Assembly (NCBI RefSeq): GCF_963576675.1
Contig: NC_088914.1
Span: 87,294,441 to 87,358,440, forward strand
Reading direction: 5' to 3'
From: Euphorbia lathyris
Taxonomy: Eukaryota > Streptophyta > Magnoliopsida > Malpighiales > Euphorbiaceae
DNA length: 64,000 nt
Positions 63,465 to 64,000 of this stretch are shown piece after piece; positions within the stretch are counted from its first letter, which is position 1, and each line of letters opens with the position of its first letter. The notes below the pieces were generated by a model. The model searched no databases. It was not told the DNA's origin and saw only the letters and a program-made list of their open reading frames with translations. A program made the position numbers and the translations under genes.

Positions 63465-63812
63465 TTACGTAGCAACCAGACGAGGGAGAGCGACTCCTTG
63501 GAAATCATCTCTGAGAAGCGGAGCAATCTCAGGAGGAGCATCAACCAACACAGTGACTCCAACATTCTGATCTGCTGTTTTGTTAGCTAGGAAATCCGCA
63601 CATCTATTCCCTTCACGATACACATGGGCCACTTTATATTGATCAATCTTAGTAAGAAGTTGTTGAACCGACCATATAAGACCACGAGCCAGATGGTGAG
63701 GAGGGCAACTATTCTTGATGAAGGAAATAGCTTCCGCACAATCTGACTCTATTTCTAGCTTACTGGCCCCGACAGCAATCGCCACCTGCAGCCCAGATGG
63801 TGAGGAGGGCAA
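63465..63812 (-). pseudogene. LINE-type RNase H (partial)
   Basis: Reads GLQVAIAVGASKLEIESDCA (the LEIESD catalytic Asp), EAISFIKNS and KVAHVYREGNRCADFLAN (final conserved region, catalytic Asp in CADFLA). Upstream, 63697-63902 is a 104-bp tandem duplication. Beyond it the minus strand resumes with RDSDGNWVRGF and, in another frame, NSFEAELWGL. So the domain is complete in outline but broken by the duplication and a frameshift. Confidence 0.75.
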
Positions 63813-63902
63813 CTATTCTTGATGAAGGAAATAGCTTCCGCACAATCTGACTCTATTTCTAGCTTACTGGCCCCGACAGCAATCGCCACCTGCAGCCCAG
63901 TG
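63697..63902. repeat. 104-bp tandem duplication in the LINE RNase H
   Basis: The segment from GATGGTGAGGAGGGCAACTA to CACCTGCAGCCCA occurs twice in direct succession with no visible difference. 104 is not a multiple of 3, so it disrupts the frame. Near-identity suggests a very recent event or an assembly artefact. Confidence 0.9.
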
Positions 63903-64000
63903 ATCAAACCCCAAAGCTCCGCCTCAAAGGAATTCCGGAACCAATATTATGAAGGAAGCCTCGAACCCAATTGCCATCTGAATCTCTGATCAAGCCACCA

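Larger units (their letters stand above)
63388..64000 (-). mobile_element. 3' end of an L1-type LINE with RNase H domain
   Basis: Minus strand: RNase H coding region, stop at 63465, a 65-bp 3' UTR and an A-run (63388-63397) after AACC. The upstream part of the element continues beyond the right edge. Plant L1-type LINEs may carry a C-terminal RNase H of this type. No target duplication could be checked. Confidence 0.65.

Overview
The window reads as repeat-dense, gene-poor nuclear DNA of a flowering plant, probably a eudicot. The evidence is a Tat/Ogre-type Ty3-gypsy element with an archaeal-type RNase H, several Ty1-copia elements primed by initiator tRNA-Met, a plant mobile domain (PMD) gene, DUF594 and plant dihydroorotase exon fragments, and plant-type snRNA promoters (USE plus TATA). 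I see no intact ordinary host gene. Host-like coding sequence occurs only as captured or broken fragments. The species cannot be named from the sequence.

Layout. 1-17476: a Tat/Ogre element on the minus strand (3.0 kb 5' LTR, PBS, gag, pro-RT-RH-aRNH-INT, then a long 3' region). The 3' region carries an antisense six-exon PMD gene with its own TATA box and two 39-bp tandem arrays. The 3' LTR runs off the left edge. The element sits inside the integrase of copia-1 (17477-22972, minus, 1.86 kb LTR). 23158-25015: solo LTR with TSD GTTTG. 27096-32704: a GC-rich terminal-inverted-repeat element holding copia-2 (minus, nearly intact coding, no 5' LTR found). 33-43 kb: three large palindromic (foldback) elements, one with DUF594 gene fragments in both arms and one with a 9-bp TSD and a Tourist-like insertion, plus several MITEs. 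44876-50404: copia-3 (plus, both LTRs, TSD TGAAC, unusual TA...TA LTR ends, decayed coding). 50.4-61.5 kb: a mosaic of diverged duplicated blocks, an Emigrant/pogo-like element, a hAT-like MITE, dihydroorotase exon fragments and at least seven copies or remnants of a USE/TATA-promoted structured RNA unit. 63388-64000: tail of a LINE with a C-terminal RNase H.

How the parts relate. Most of the window is a stack of nested insertions that can be ordered: Tat/Ogre into copia-1; Tourist-like MITE into foldback 3; a MITE into the Emigrant-like element, itself inside a duplicated block; copia-3 beside the same block family. The most notable items are (i) the Tat/Ogre Gag, which repeats a gag core four times with identical internal spacing; (ii) the intron-containing PMD gene carried antisense in the same element; (iii) the family of snRNA-type transcription units with covarying helices and a 3'-box-like signal; and (iv) the DUF594-bearing palindrome, a possible source of hairpin RNA. 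All calls come from reading the sequence by eye. No database search or folding program was run.
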